64,000 nt of DNA from Pontixanthobacter aestiaquae (GTDB lineage: Bacteria; Pseudomonadota; Alphaproteobacteria; Sphingomonadales; Sphingomonadaceae): positions 1,311,001 through 1,375,000 of the forward strand of contig NZ_WTYZ01000001.1 in NCBI RefSeq assembly GCF_009827455.1. Direction: 5' to 3'. The number at the start of each line of letters is the position of its first letter. Position 1 is the first letter of the stretch. This document shows positions 55,114 to 64,000 of this stretch, one piece after another. Made by a program: the position numbers and the translations under genes. The notes below the pieces were generated by a model. It worked only from the letters and a program-made list of their open reading frames with translations, had not been told where the DNA came from and did no database searches.

Positions 55114-56298
55114 ATGTTCGCGACGAACAAATCTAAAATCCGCCTTGTATCGGCGGTAATCGGCTTAACAATGCTGGCTGGCTGTGTGACACCGCCGCCT
55201 CCGCCACCTCCACCACCGCCGCCTCCGCCACCTCCACCGGTTGTTAAAGTGATACCGCCGCGTCCGGTGCCACCAGGAAGCGCGGCACTCGGCATGTATA
55301 TCCCGCCGCGCGGCAGCGACGGTTTGCGCCGGACTGTTAATTACGGACTGACAAAGCCGCAAACGCTGTGGAATTTGCGTTCTGCGCTCAACGTTGCCGC
55401 GCTCAATTGCCTTGATCCGCAATATGCTTCAATCCTGCCAGCTTACCGTACTTTGTTGGAACGGCACCGGAACAAGCTGCGCCGTACTAGTGACTCGATC
55501 CTTGCGCAGTATCGTGAGGACTACGGCAGATCCTATCGTGCGGAATATGATGGCTATATGACGCAGGTATATAATTACTACGCGCTACCGCCAGCAAAGG
55601 GACAGTTCTGTCGAACAGCTACGCAGATAGCCAACGACTCGCTAGCGGTGGAAGTCGGTCAACTGGAGCTGTTTGCGAGCATCAATTTGCCCCGTATCGA
55701 GCAGGTGTTCGACAATTTTTATTCATCATATGAAAAGTATCAAATTGATGTGACCGAATGGGACGCCGAATATGCGCCCAAGCCTGTCCCCGTTGTCGCG
55801 AGCAGCGTGGGCCAACTCGTTCCGGCGCAGGATGTTGACCAAGCAACCGGGATGGGTGCAACCCAGACAATGGGCCCATCGCCAGTCGGCCCGTCCACCG
55901 CGCCGGATGCGACGATTTACACGGTCGATGTTCCGCCTTCTGCTTCGACCGCATCGGCCATCACGCCAGCGCCGGCCACGTCGCCGCCCGCTGGTACAGT
56001 TGGCACGATGGCGACACCGAATATCGCCTATCCCGCAGTCAGCTCGGTCGAGCCGAGTGCTGCCGATCCGTCGATCACTCTGCCATCACCAAGCGAACCC
56101 GTTGCGATTTTGGCACCGGATAGCGCGGGTATAACGCCCGGCTTCACGCTGTCGCAGGATCCCGCGAGCACCGATGTGACAGTGCCTGCTCCGGCGCCTT
56201 CGACCCAACCGGTCTTTGTGAGCAATCCTGTTGTTCAGCCAACACCTGACGAAGAGGAATCGGGTGGTGGCGATGATGTCGGTAAAGGTATCGAGTGA
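55114..56298 (+). CDS. Lipoprotein with 16-residue polyproline tract
   Basis: 394 residues. Lipobox LAGC near residue 23 predicts lipidation at Cys. Directly after it come VTP and a run of 16 prolines, then a helical domain (about 55-230) with LDPQYASILPAYRTLLERH and a low-complexity Pro/Ser/Thr/Ala tail. No family recognised. The polyproline run would need EF-P for translation and could act as a stiff spacer from the membrane. Confidence 0.7.
   Translation: MFATNKSKIRLVSAVIGLTMLAGCVTPPPPPPPPPPPPPPPPVVKVIPPRPVPPGSAALGMYIPPRGSDGLRRTVNYGLTKPQTLWNLRSALNVAALNCLDPQYASILPAYRTLLERHRNKLRRTSDSILAQYREDYGRSYRAEYDGYMTQVYNYYALPPAKGQFCRTATQIANDSLAVEVGQLELFASINLPRIEQVFDNFYSSYEKYQIDVTEWDAEYAPKPVPVVASSVGQLVPAQDVDQATGMGATQTMGPSPVGPSTAPDATIYTVDVPPSASTASAITPAPATSPPAGTVGTMATPNIAYPAVSSVEPSAADPSITLPSPSEPVAILAPDSAGITPGFTLSQDPASTDVTVPAPAPSTQPVFVSNPVVQPTPDEEESGGGDDVGKGIE
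55192..55239 (+). repeat. Tandem 24-base duplication encoding polyproline
   Basis: Two adjacent 24-base units, 55192-55215 and 55216-55239, differ only in their last base (A or G). Each encodes eight prolines, so the run length in the lipoprotein came from a direct duplication and may vary by slippage. Confidence 0.85.
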
Positions 56299-56323
56299 TC
56301 TGATCGAGATGTGTGACTGCTAG

Positions 56324-57412
<1,089 letters not shown>

Positions 57413-57467
57413 TTTCTAATCACCGGCGCGCTTCTAAAAACATCTGACGCACGTTACGCTGCTTGCC

Positions 57468-58601
57468 ATGACAATCGACACTCTTGGCGGATTAACCAAT
57501 TCGGATCAGTGCAGCACGCTGGTCCTGAAAATCGGATCGGCGTTACTGGTCAATGCTGATGGCGACCCGCGCCGCGCGTGGCTTGACGGGTTGGTTAGTG
57601 AAATCGCAGAAATGCGCGCGCGCGGGCAGAATGTCATTGTCGTTAGCTCGGGCGCGATTGCGCTTGGCGCGGCCCGGTTGAAAATGCCGAAGGGCGGCCG
57701 GGCTAGCCTGTCGGATGCACAGGCTTCGGCTTCGGTGGGCCAAATTGCACTCGCCAGGCTTTGGTCCGACGTGCTCGAAGGGCACGATATTCCTGCGGCA
57801 CAGATGCTGGTGACGCTCGACGATCTCGAAGAACGAAAACGCTATCTGAACGCTTCCTCGACATTGTCGCGCTTGCGTGAGGCGGGGGTAGTGGCCGTGG
57901 TAAACGAGAATGACAGCGTCGCGACCGAAGAAATCCGTTTTGGTGACAATGATCGGTTGGCTGCACGGATTGGGCAGGCAGCGGGTGCGGATGCTGTTCT
58001 GCTGCTCTCAGATGTTGATGGTCTGTATGATCGCGACCCGGATGAAGCTGAAGCGAAATTGATCGCAACGGTAGAGGGCGTGTCGCCAGAGATCATCGCG
58101 ATGGCGACCGTGGAATCGTCGTCTGGCATGGGTTCCGGAGGGATGCTGGCGAAATTGCAGGCTGCTCGTATTGCGGAGCGTGCGGGGATCACACTGGCAA
58201 TCATCAATGGTACGCAAGACAGACCGATCGCCGCAGCGATTAAGGCGGACCGCGGAACGCTGTTTCTACCGCAACGCAGTGATACGGCGCGCAAAGCTTG
58301 GCTTGGCGGAAGGTTGGCCCCCGAAGGCGTACTGACCGTAGATGGGGGATGTGTCGAAGCGCTGGGGAACGGTGCAAGCTTGCTTGCTGCGGGTCTGACC
58401 GAAGTAGAAGGGGAATTTGAACGCGGTGCCCTTGTCAGCATCCATGGCTCGAAAGGAGAGCGGTTGGGGCAGGGGCTTGTCGAATATTCCGCCGATGAAT
58501 GCCGTGCGATCCTTGGCTTGCGCGAAGGTGATCAGGCGGCGAAGCTGGGCTATACGCCGCGCGCCGCCGTGGTCCATCGCGACCATATGGTGCACCTGTG
58601 A
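57468..58601 (+). CDS. proB: Glutamate 5-kinase
   Basis: 377 residues. N-terminal kinase domain (KIGSALLVN, VSSGAIALGAARL, FGDNDRLAARIGQA, GSGGMLAKLQAA), then a C-terminal PUA domain (about 280-370; GRLAPEGVLTVDGGCVEAL). It phosphorylates glutamate in proline synthesis. The stop overlaps the next start by four bases (GTGA). Confidence 0.95.
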   Translation: MTIDTLGGLTNSDQCSTLVLKIGSALLVNADGDPRRAWLDGLVSEIAEMRARGQNVIVVSSGAIALGAARLKMPKGGRASLSDAQASASVGQIALARLWSDVLEGHDIPAAQMLVTLDDLEERKRYLNASSTLSRLREAGVVAVVNENDSVATEEIRFGDNDRLAARIGQAAGADAVLLLSDVDGLYDRDPDEAEAKLIATVEGVSPEIIAMATVESSSGMGSGGMLAKLQAARIAERAGITLAIINGTQDRPIAAAIKADRGTLFLPQRSDTARKAWLGGRLAPEGVLTVDGGCVEALGNGASLLAAGLTEVEGEFERGALVSIHGSKGERLGQGLVEYSADECRAILGLREGDQAAKLGYTPRAAVVHRDHMVHL

Positions 58602-59512
58602 CCAGAACCATCGCAATCACGGGTGGAACCGGCTTTGTCGGGCAGGCGGTGCTTGATGCGGTGGCGCGTCAAGATACTAGCGTGCGAGCGTTGGCCCGAA
58701 AGGTGCCCGCGGATCGACCCACCGTCGATTGGGTAGAAGGCAATCTTGCCGACCATGCTGCGCTTGGAAAACTGGCAAACTGCGCGGAAGCGATGATCCA
58801 TATTGCCGGTCTGACTAACACGCCCGACCCGGTCGAATTTGAAGCTGCCAATGTCACCGGTACACAGGCCGTGATCGATGCGTGCAAAGCGGCGAAGGTT
58901 AGCAGGCTCGTGTTTGTATCGTCACTGTCCGCGCGAAAGCCTGAGCTGTCGCACTATGGCGCGTCGAAGCTCGCCGCCGAGAAACTGGTTGAAGCGAGCG
59001 GCTTGGACTGGACCATTGTCCGCCCGCCCGCTGTGTATGGGCCGCGCGACAATGATATGTTCGAACTGTTCAACAGCGCGCGGTTTGGGGTGGTTCCCTT
59101 GCCTCCGGGCGGGGCGACATCGCTAATCCACGTCGATGATCTGGCGAAGCTGTTACTTGCTCTGGTCCCCTCGTCATCCAAGGTCCGGCGGAAAATGTTC
59201 GAGCCAGATGATGGCCGCGTCGGCGGTTGGTCGCACAAGGAAATGGCGCAGGCTATTGGTGAAGCGATGGGGCGAAAAGTGTTTACGCCGCATTTTCCGA
59301 AATTTGTCCTGTCGAGCGCCGCGAAAGCGGATCGATTGCTGCGCGGCGATAAGGCTAAGCTAACCGCGGATCGGGTTGGCTATATGTGTCATCCCAACTG
59401 GGTTGCGCGGACAGATAAGGCCGTTCCGCGCGACGTGTGGATGCCCACGATTCCGTCACGCGAAGGGCTGAAATCGACCGCTGATTGGTATCGCAAGCAG
59501 GGTTGGTTTTAG
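58598..59512 (+). CDS. NAD-dependent epimerase/dehydratase family protein
   Basis: 304 residues, GTG start overlapping proB. N-terminal ITGGTGFVGQAVLDA (Rossmann), then HYGASKLAAEK with the YxxxK pair and an RPPAVYGPRD motif. Extended SDR proteins of this type include the mitochondrial complex I assembly or ubiquinone-related NDUFA9-like group, and sugar epimerases; the substrate is not set by sequence. It is convergent with cysH, sharing four bases at the 3' ends. Confidence 0.85.
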   Translation: MTRTIAITGGTGFVGQAVLDAVARQDTSVRALARKVPADRPTVDWVEGNLADHAALGKLANCAEAMIHIAGLTNTPDPVEFEAANVTGTQAVIDACKAAKVSRLVFVSSLSARKPELSHYGASKLAAEKLVEASGLDWTIVRPPAVYGPRDNDMFELFNSARFGVVPLPPGGATSLIHVDDLAKLLLALVPSSSKVRRKMFEPDDGRVGGWSHKEMAQAIGEAMGRKVFTPHFPKFVLSSAAKADRLLRGDKAKLTADRVGYMCHPNWVARTDKAVPRDVWMPTIPSREGLKSTADWYRKQGWF

Positions 59513-60306
59513 AACGCCGGATCGAAACCGGGCGGCAGCTCGCCATCCTCGCCGACTGGGGTGTGGATACCGCATTCGGTTTTGTCCCAACCTTTCCAAC
59601 GGCCAGAGCGCGGGTCCTCGCCCGGCGCGACTTTGTTGGTGCAGGGTCCGCAGCCGATTGACGGATAGCCCTGTTCCACCAGCGGGTGACGCGGCAGGTC
59701 GTGTTCTTCGAAATAGGCTTGGATATCGTCAGCAGTCCAATCGATCAGCGGGTTGATCTTGAGGCGGCCTTGAGAGTCGGATATATCCACTTCAAATCGC
59801 GGCAAATTGGCGCGCGTGGCGGACTGAAAAGCCTTCCTGCCTGTCAGCGTCGCATCAAAATCGGCCAGCGCGCCCGCAAGCGGAATAACCTTGCGAATTT
59901 CGCAGCAGCCGTCCGGATCATAAGACCAACGCAGTCCGGTTTCGTCCTTTGCGGCGAGCGTTTGCTCGTCCGGTGTCAGATTGCGCAGATTGGTCAGGCC
60001 GAACTTGCTGACGATCTCGTCGCGATAAGCCAATGTGGCGTCAAAATGCTTGCCCGTATCGAGAAACAGCACCGGAAGATCGGGCGCGACTTCGCTGATA
60101 AGATGCAGTAAAACAGCGCTTTCCGCGCCGAAGCTGGAAACTGTCGCAAGATCGCCGACCATATCGTCTTCGATCATATTGCGCAGCATTTCGTGCGTAT
60201 CCTGCCCGCGGAACATCCGGTTCAGGCGAACAGCATCATCATCGGAAAAGCGTGGCCCCGTATCGATGCGATCTATGTCTCTGGCGATGGCGCGCATATC
60301 ATTCAT
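59509..60306 (-). CDS. cysH: Adenylyl-sulfate (APS-type) reductase CysH
   Basis: 265 residues from ATG 60306, overlapping the DUF934 stop. Nucleotide motif SSFGAESAVLLHL, the CC pair in PDGCCEIRK and CxxC in GCGPCTNK mark the iron-sulfur APS-reducing form, not the cluster-free PAPS form of E. coli. The catalytic Cys is in KTECGIH near the C terminus. It makes sulfite from APS with thioredoxin. Last gene of the sulfur operon. Confidence 0.92.
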   Translation of the reverse strand: MNDMRAIARDIDRIDTGPRFSDDDAVRLNRMFRGQDTHEMLRNMIEDDMVGDLATVSSFGAESAVLLHLISEVAPDLPVLFLDTGKHFDATLAYRDEIVSKFGLTNLRNLTPDEQTLAAKDETGLRWSYDPDGCCEIRKVIPLAGALADFDATLTGRKAFQSATRANLPRFEVDISDSQGRLKINPLIDWTADDIQAYFEEHDLPRHPLVEQGYPSIGCGPCTNKVAPGEDPRSGRWKGWDKTECGIHTPVGEDGELPPGFDPAF

Positions 60307-60763
60307 GGTGCCTGGTTCCGTGACGGATGTTCCAGATCGGGTTCCGCCCATCGGTGGTCGCTTGATAGACCTCGGGCCATGTGTCGAGAGCGGCCTGTGC
60401 GTCCGCCTCGTTCATCGGCACATCGGGCTGGAACGCATCAAAACCGCAGCGGCGCATATTGTTCAGTTGATCGACGAGAACATCGCCGACCGCGCGGATT
60501 TCGCCCGCGTAGCCCGCCTCGCGCAGGATGCGCGCAGCCGAATAGCCGCGACCATCGCCGTAAACGGGGAAGTTCACTTCGACGAGCGCAATACGGTCCA
60601 GATGTGGCAGCAAATCGCGCGCATCATCGCCCGGCTCAATGCGAACAGCGGATGAGTTGGATTGCTCTAGGAATGAGTCGACCGTCACGCTCGCATGATC
60701 GACCATTTCATCATCGCGGAAGCGGAATTGAACGCCATCAGGGCTTGTTCCCAAATCAGTCAT
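60299..60763 (-). CDS. DUF934 family protein
   Basis: 154 residues from ATG 60763, which overlaps the cysI stop by eight bases. Family features include IALVEVNFPVYGDGRGYSAARILRE and a Glu/Asp-rich N-terminal half. DUF934 proteins lie between cysI and cysH in many proteobacteria and are likely accessory to sulfite reduction. Biochemical role not established. Confidence 0.88.
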   Translation of the reverse strand: MTDLGTSPDGVQFRFRDDEMVDHASVTVDSFLEQSNSSAVRIEPGDDARDLLPHLDRIALVEVNFPVYGDGRGYSAARILREAGYAGEIRAVGDVLVDQLNNMRRCGFDAFQPDVPMNEADAQAALDTWPEVYQATTDGRNPIWNIRHGTRHHE

Positions 60764-62384
60764 AGAGAGCCTCCTTGAAAGGGGCCATGCCGATGCGATT
60801 ATAAGTATCGAGGAAGCGCTCCCCGTCCTCCTTTTGCGCAAGGTAAACGTCGGTCACGGTCTCGACCGCGTTAATAACACCTTCTTCATCGAACCCGCGT
60901 CCGGTGATTTTGCCGAGCGCGGTGTCCTCCGCCTCGCTGCCGCCGAGCGACAATTGGTAATTCTCGACGCCTTTCTTATCGACGCCGAGTATGCCGATAT
61001 GGCCCGCGTGATGATGCCCGCAGGCGTTGATGCAGCCGGAAATCTTGAGCTTCAACTCGCCCAATTTGTCCTGTTTGCCGCTCTCGGCAAAGCGCTCGGA
61101 AATCTTCTGCGCCAGCGGGATCGAGCGGGCATTGGCAAGGCTGCAATAGTCGAGACCGGGACACGCGATAATGTCTCCAATCTGGTCGAGATTGGGGGTG
61201 CCGAGGTCTGCGGCATCCAGCTTGGTCCAAAGCGCATGCAGATCGGCGATTTTCACATGCGGCAGGACGATGTTTTGCGTGTGCATCACGCGCAGTTCGT
61301 CAAAGCTGTATTCTTTGGCGAGGTCCGCCATCAAATGCATTTGCTCAGCGCTGGCATCGCCCGGAATGCCGCCGACGGGTTTCAGGCTGATCACTGCACT
61401 GACATAGCTGTCATGCTTGTGGCGATGCGTATTGCGGTCGATCCAGAGCGCGAAATCGGGATCGCTGCGATCAACGGTTTTCACGCCGTCTTCAAATGCC
61501 GGATCGGCGAAGTAGGGCTTGATCCGTTCAAGTTCGGCAATCGGCGGTTCGATGCCTTGCTCGAGCAAATGTGCGAACTCTTCCTCGACCTGACGCGTGT
61601 ATTCTTCTGCGCCCAATTCATGGACGAGGATCTTGATCCGCGCTTTGTACTTATTGTCGCGCCGGCCATAGCGGTTGTACACACGCAGGCAGGCTTCGGA
61701 ATATGTGATCAGCTGATCGAGCGGAACAAATTCGCGGATATTGGGCGCGATCATCGGAGTGCGGCCCATACCGCCGCCGACATAGAAGCTCGCACCGATC
61801 TCGCCGCCACGCTCGACAATCTGGATGCCGATATCGTGCAGGCGCATCGCCGCGCGGTCGGTATCGCTGGCGATCACCGCGATTTTGAATTTGCGCGGCA
61901 GATACATGAATTCAGGGTGGAAGCTCGACCATTGTCTGAGCAACTCGGCGTAAGGCCTTGGATCGACCAGCTCATCCTGCGCAGCGCCCGCGAAGTGATC
62001 GGACGAGATATTGCGGATGCAGTTCCCGCTGGTCTGGATCGCATGCATTTCGACCTTGGCCAGATCGGCAAGAATATCGCCTGCATCTTCCAGTTTGATC
62101 CAGTTGTACTGGATGTTCTGCCGCGTGGTAAAGTGCCCGTAACCGCGGTCATATTTGTCCGCAATATCGGCTAGCGCGTGCATCTGCGTGCTGTTGAGCG
62201 TCCCATAGGGGATCGCGACACGCAACATATAAGCGTGCAGCTGCAGATAGAGCCCGTTCATCAGCCGCAGCGGCTTGAACTGGTCCTCGCTCAATTTGCC
62301 TTCGAGGCGTCGCTGCGCCTGATCGCGAAATTCGGCAACGCGGGCATCGACCATCGCTTGGTCGTATCGGTCATATTTATACAT
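60756..62384 (-). CDS. cysI: Nitrite/sulfite reductase hemoprotein (CysI-type)
   Basis: 542 residues. Two ferredoxin-like halves, and the siroheme/4Fe-4S ligands: CPGLDYC (CX5C) and SGCINACGHH (CX3C). It reduces sulfite to sulfide with six electrons; the siroheme would come from the SUMT gene upstream. Context (cysH, DUF934, DUF2849, SUMT) supports sulfite over nitrite as substrate. Electron donor is unknown; no CysJ flavoprotein is adjacent. Confidence 0.93.
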   Translation of the reverse strand: MYKYDRYDQAMVDARVAEFRDQAQRRLEGKLSEDQFKPLRLMNGLYLQLHAYMLRVAIPYGTLNSTQMHALADIADKYDRGYGHFTTRQNIQYNWIKLEDAGDILADLAKVEMHAIQTSGNCIRNISSDHFAGAAQDELVDPRPYAELLRQWSSFHPEFMYLPRKFKIAVIASDTDRAAMRLHDIGIQIVERGGEIGASFYVGGGMGRTPMIAPNIREFVPLDQLITYSEACLRVYNRYGRRDNKYKARIKILVHELGAEEYTRQVEEEFAHLLEQGIEPPIAELERIKPYFADPAFEDGVKTVDRSDPDFALWIDRNTHRHKHDSYVSAVISLKPVGGIPGDASAEQMHLMADLAKEYSFDELRVMHTQNIVLPHVKIADLHALWTKLDAADLGTPNLDQIGDIIACPGLDYCSLANARSIPLAQKISERFAESGKQDKLGELKLKISGCINACGHHHAGHIGILGVDKKGVENYQLSLGGSEAEDTALGKITGRGFDEEGVINAVETVTDVYLAQKEDGERFLDTYNRIGMAPFKEALYD

Positions 62385-62385
62385 G

Positions 62386-62682
62386 CTAAATTACCCACTC
62401 GCCGATATCGGGATCGGCCGGTTTGAGGGTCAGGTCGGGTCGGACGGTCGGGCCGAGTGCGCGGACGCGGTCCTTTATGTGCGCAGGGCGCACACCGTTA
62501 TCGTCTTGGGTTGCCTCGATGGAATAGGGAACATTGACGCGGCGGGCGGATTCTTCGCGCGCCATGATTTCGGCAGCTTGATCACCGACATCGACGGCAT
62601 TGTCGACATGCGCGGACCAGCTGACGCCATCCCACCACACGACCGCGCCTGTTTTGAGGTCATTGCCTGTCAAGATAATCAT
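62386..62682 (-). CDS. DUF2849 family protein
   Basis: 98 residues. Conserved start MIILTGNDLKTGAVVWWDG and a small beta-rich fold. It lies between the SUMT gene (four-base overlap) and cysI (one base between), a placement seen across alphaproteobacteria. Function unknown; a role with sulfite reductase assembly is inferred from position. Confidence 0.88.
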   Translation of the reverse strand: MIILTGNDLKTGAVVWWDGVSWSAHVDNAVDVGDQAAEIMAREESARRVNVPYSIEATQDDNGVRPAHIKDRVRALGPTVRPDLTLKPADPDIGEWVI

Positions 62683-63437
62683 CGTGCGGCCTCCATCGCC
62701 ACGTAAGCCACGGCTTCATTGGCGCGCGCTGTCACTTCGCCGATTACAATCAACGCAGGGCTCACGATCTCCTCGCGCTCGACCAGATCGGGCAGTGCAG
62801 CAAGCGGTCCGCGCAGGACCCGCATTTCAGGGCGCGCTGCGTTCTCGATAATGGCCACGGGCATGTCGGGCGTGAGCCCGTCTTCCATCAGCTTCTCGGC
62901 GATCTGGGGAGCGGTTTTGACGCCCATATAGATCACCAGCGTACGGTTCGGACCGGCTAGACCAACCCAGTTCTGATCCTTCAGCCCTTTGCACTGTCCA
63001 GCAACGAAACTGACGATGCTCGCGCTGTCGCGATGGGTAAGGGCAATCTGTGCAGCTGCTGCTGCACCATTGGCCGCGCTGATACCGGGTACCACTTCGA
63101 CCGGGACACCGGCGGCGTAGCAATCTTCCATTTCCTCACCGCCGCGCCCGAACACGAACGGGTCGCCGCCTTTGAGGCGAACAACATCACGGCCAGCCCG
63201 GGCTTCACGAACCAGCAAACCGTTGATCTGATCCTGCGGAAGAGTGTGTTTGGAGCGCTTTTTCGCAACCGAAATAAGCGTCGCATCGGGCCGCGCCATG
63301 GCGAGGATTGCCGGATCGACCAGACCGTCATGAACGATCAGCGATGCCGATTGCAGCAGCCGAGCCGCGCGCAGCGTCAGCAGCTCCGGATCGCCCGGAC
63401 CCGCGCCGACGAGATAGACTGTACCTGTTTTTTCCAT
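62679..63437 (-). CDS. cobA: Uroporphyrinogen-III C-methyltransferase (siroheme SUMT)
   Basis: 252 residues. SAM-dependent methylase with VYLVGAGPGDPELLTLRA, RLKGGDPFVFGRGGEE and VVPGISAANGAAA. It makes precorrin-2 from uroporphyrinogen III. Without the CysG dehydrogenase/ferrochelatase domain, another protein must complete siroheme. Leading gene of the sulfur operon; the 124-base gap to the MscS gene should hold the promoter, but I see no clear signal there. Confidence 0.94.
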   Translation of the reverse strand: MEKTGTVYLVGAGPGDPELLTLRAARLLQSASLIVHDGLVDPAILAMARPDATLISVAKKRSKHTLPQDQINGLLVREARAGRDVVRLKGGDPFVFGRGGEEMEDCYAAGVPVEVVPGISAANGAAAAAQIALTHRDSASIVSFVAGQCKGLKDQNWVGLAGPNRTLVIYMGVKTAPQIAEKLMEDGLTPDMPVAIIENAARPEMRVLRGPLAALPDLVEREEIVSPALIVIGEVTARANEAVAYVAMEAAR

Positions 63438-63561
63438 CAGCCCGAAATGGACCCACCATTAGGCTATCGCCAGCTAGAATGGATGTCAGTGCAGGAAGGA
63501 AACTTATTGAAAGCGGATGTAACCAATCAGGAAGTTCAGCTTTTGTGCGCCGTCGCGTGGA

Positions 63562-64000
63562 CTATTTCTTGTCGCCGTCATCTACGCGCTGCGCAATGGC
63601 TGCAACCAGCTGGTCCATCTGTGCGCTGCCGCGAATGTTGAGGTCGCGCTGCGGGAAGGGGATTTCGATACCGCTTTCCTGAAACAAGTCCCACAACCGT
63701 TTGAGAACTTCCGATTTGATATTGCCGATGCCGCCCTCGGGGTCGGTAATCCAGACCTGGATGACGAAATCTACCGAGCTGTCACCATACCCGTCCAGCC
63801 AGCATGTGGGTGGGGGCGATTTGAGCACCCGGTCGCAGTCCTTGGCTGCTTCCAGCATCAACTTCTCTGCCAGCTTGATATCGCATTGGTACGATACCCC
63901 GACGGGAATTTGCATGCGCACGTTTTTGGACGAATATGACCAGTTCTCAACCTGATTGACCATCAGGTTCTCGTTTGGAATGAGATATTCCTTTTGATCG
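63562..64000 (-). CDS. Mechanosensitive ion channel (MscS family), C-terminal part
   Basis: The gene enters the window from the right (its start is beyond 64000). About 145 residues are visible. LIPNENLMVNQVENWS is the end of the beta domain seen in MscS channels (usual form: IPN...N(W/F)S), followed by the C-terminal alpha/beta domain with IPVGVSYQCD, VQVWITDP-type strand (VIQVWITDPEGG) and GIEIPFPQRDL. MscS channels release osmolytes on hypo-osmotic shock. Confidence 0.85.
   Translation of the reverse strand, partial: DQKEYLIPNENLMVNQVENWSYSSKNVRMQIPVGVSYQCDIKLAEKLMLEAAKDCDRVLKSPPPTCWLDGYGDSSVDFVIQVWITDPEGGIGNIKSEVLKRLWDLFQESGIEIPFPQRDLNIRGSAQMDQLVAAIAQRVDDGDKK

Overview
The window looks like an ordinary chromosomal stretch from a member of the Sphingomonadales, probably Erythrobacteraceae. 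The evidence is moderately high GC, an alphaproteobacterial-type FtsZ with a long acidic linker, a type 2 ArgC, a glnB-glnA pair, TamA/TamB, ObgE without a long C-terminal extension, and several small signal-peptide proteins typical of sphingomonads. The genus is an inference from protein character, not from a search. I saw no rRNA, tRNA, CRISPR array, insertion sequence or integrase.

Layout. Positions 1-1454 hold the end of a tatABC operon (Sec-independent export of folded proteins). 1628-4753 carries minus-strand genes for a small membrane protein, an exported amidohydrolase and a 3-hydroxyisobutyrate-dehydrogenase-like enzyme. 4854-13407 runs rightward: threonine ammonia-lyase, Asp/Glu leucyltransferase (bpt), then tamA and tamB. 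13401-14422 is a two-gene phage-like lysis cassette (small membrane protein plus GH24 endolysin), followed by an unknown HExxH protein. 15336-19766 has a Ca/Na antiporter, the glnB-glnA nitrogen pair behind a likely sigma-54 promoter, and argC. 19763-31228 is mixed metabolism: an SH3-like protein, M17 aminopeptidase, methionine aminopeptidase, ccmA-ccmB, phhB, an SDR, an S9 peptidase, AlkA, a 2Fe-2S ferredoxin, cysK, and a GldG-like pair. A 48-codon gene at 27789-27935 with PqqA-like or RiPP-leader-like features lies in this part.

31619-50580 is a complete division and cell-wall (dcw) cluster: mraZ-rsmH-ftsL-ftsI-murE-murF-mraY-murD-ftsW-murG-murC-murB-ddl-ftsQ-ftsA-ftsZ. Almost every junction is an overlap of 1-14 bases, so translation is probably coupled from mraZ to ftsA. 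The 390-base leader before mraZ holds seven G-tracts at an exact 10-bp period on the plus strand and four more, on the opposite strand, at the same period. This fits a large MraZ operator. The only real gap in the cluster, ftsA-ftsZ, holds a perfect DnaA box and an inverted repeat whose two arms each contain a GANTC methylation site.

50696-59512 continues rightward: a TPR/SPOR septal protein, YbjN-like protein, proC, a Bax-inhibitor-1 family protein, a polyproline lipoprotein, obgE, proB and an NAD-dependent epimerase. 59509-63437 is a leftward assimilatory sulfate-reduction operon (cobA-type SUMT, DUF2849, cysI, DUF934, cysH). The window ends inside a mechanosensitive channel gene.

The best candidates for something not already standard are the phased operator upstream of mraZ, the PqqA-like micro-gene, the cell-cycle control signals before ftsZ, and the isolated lysis cassette. 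All are sequence-based hypotheses.
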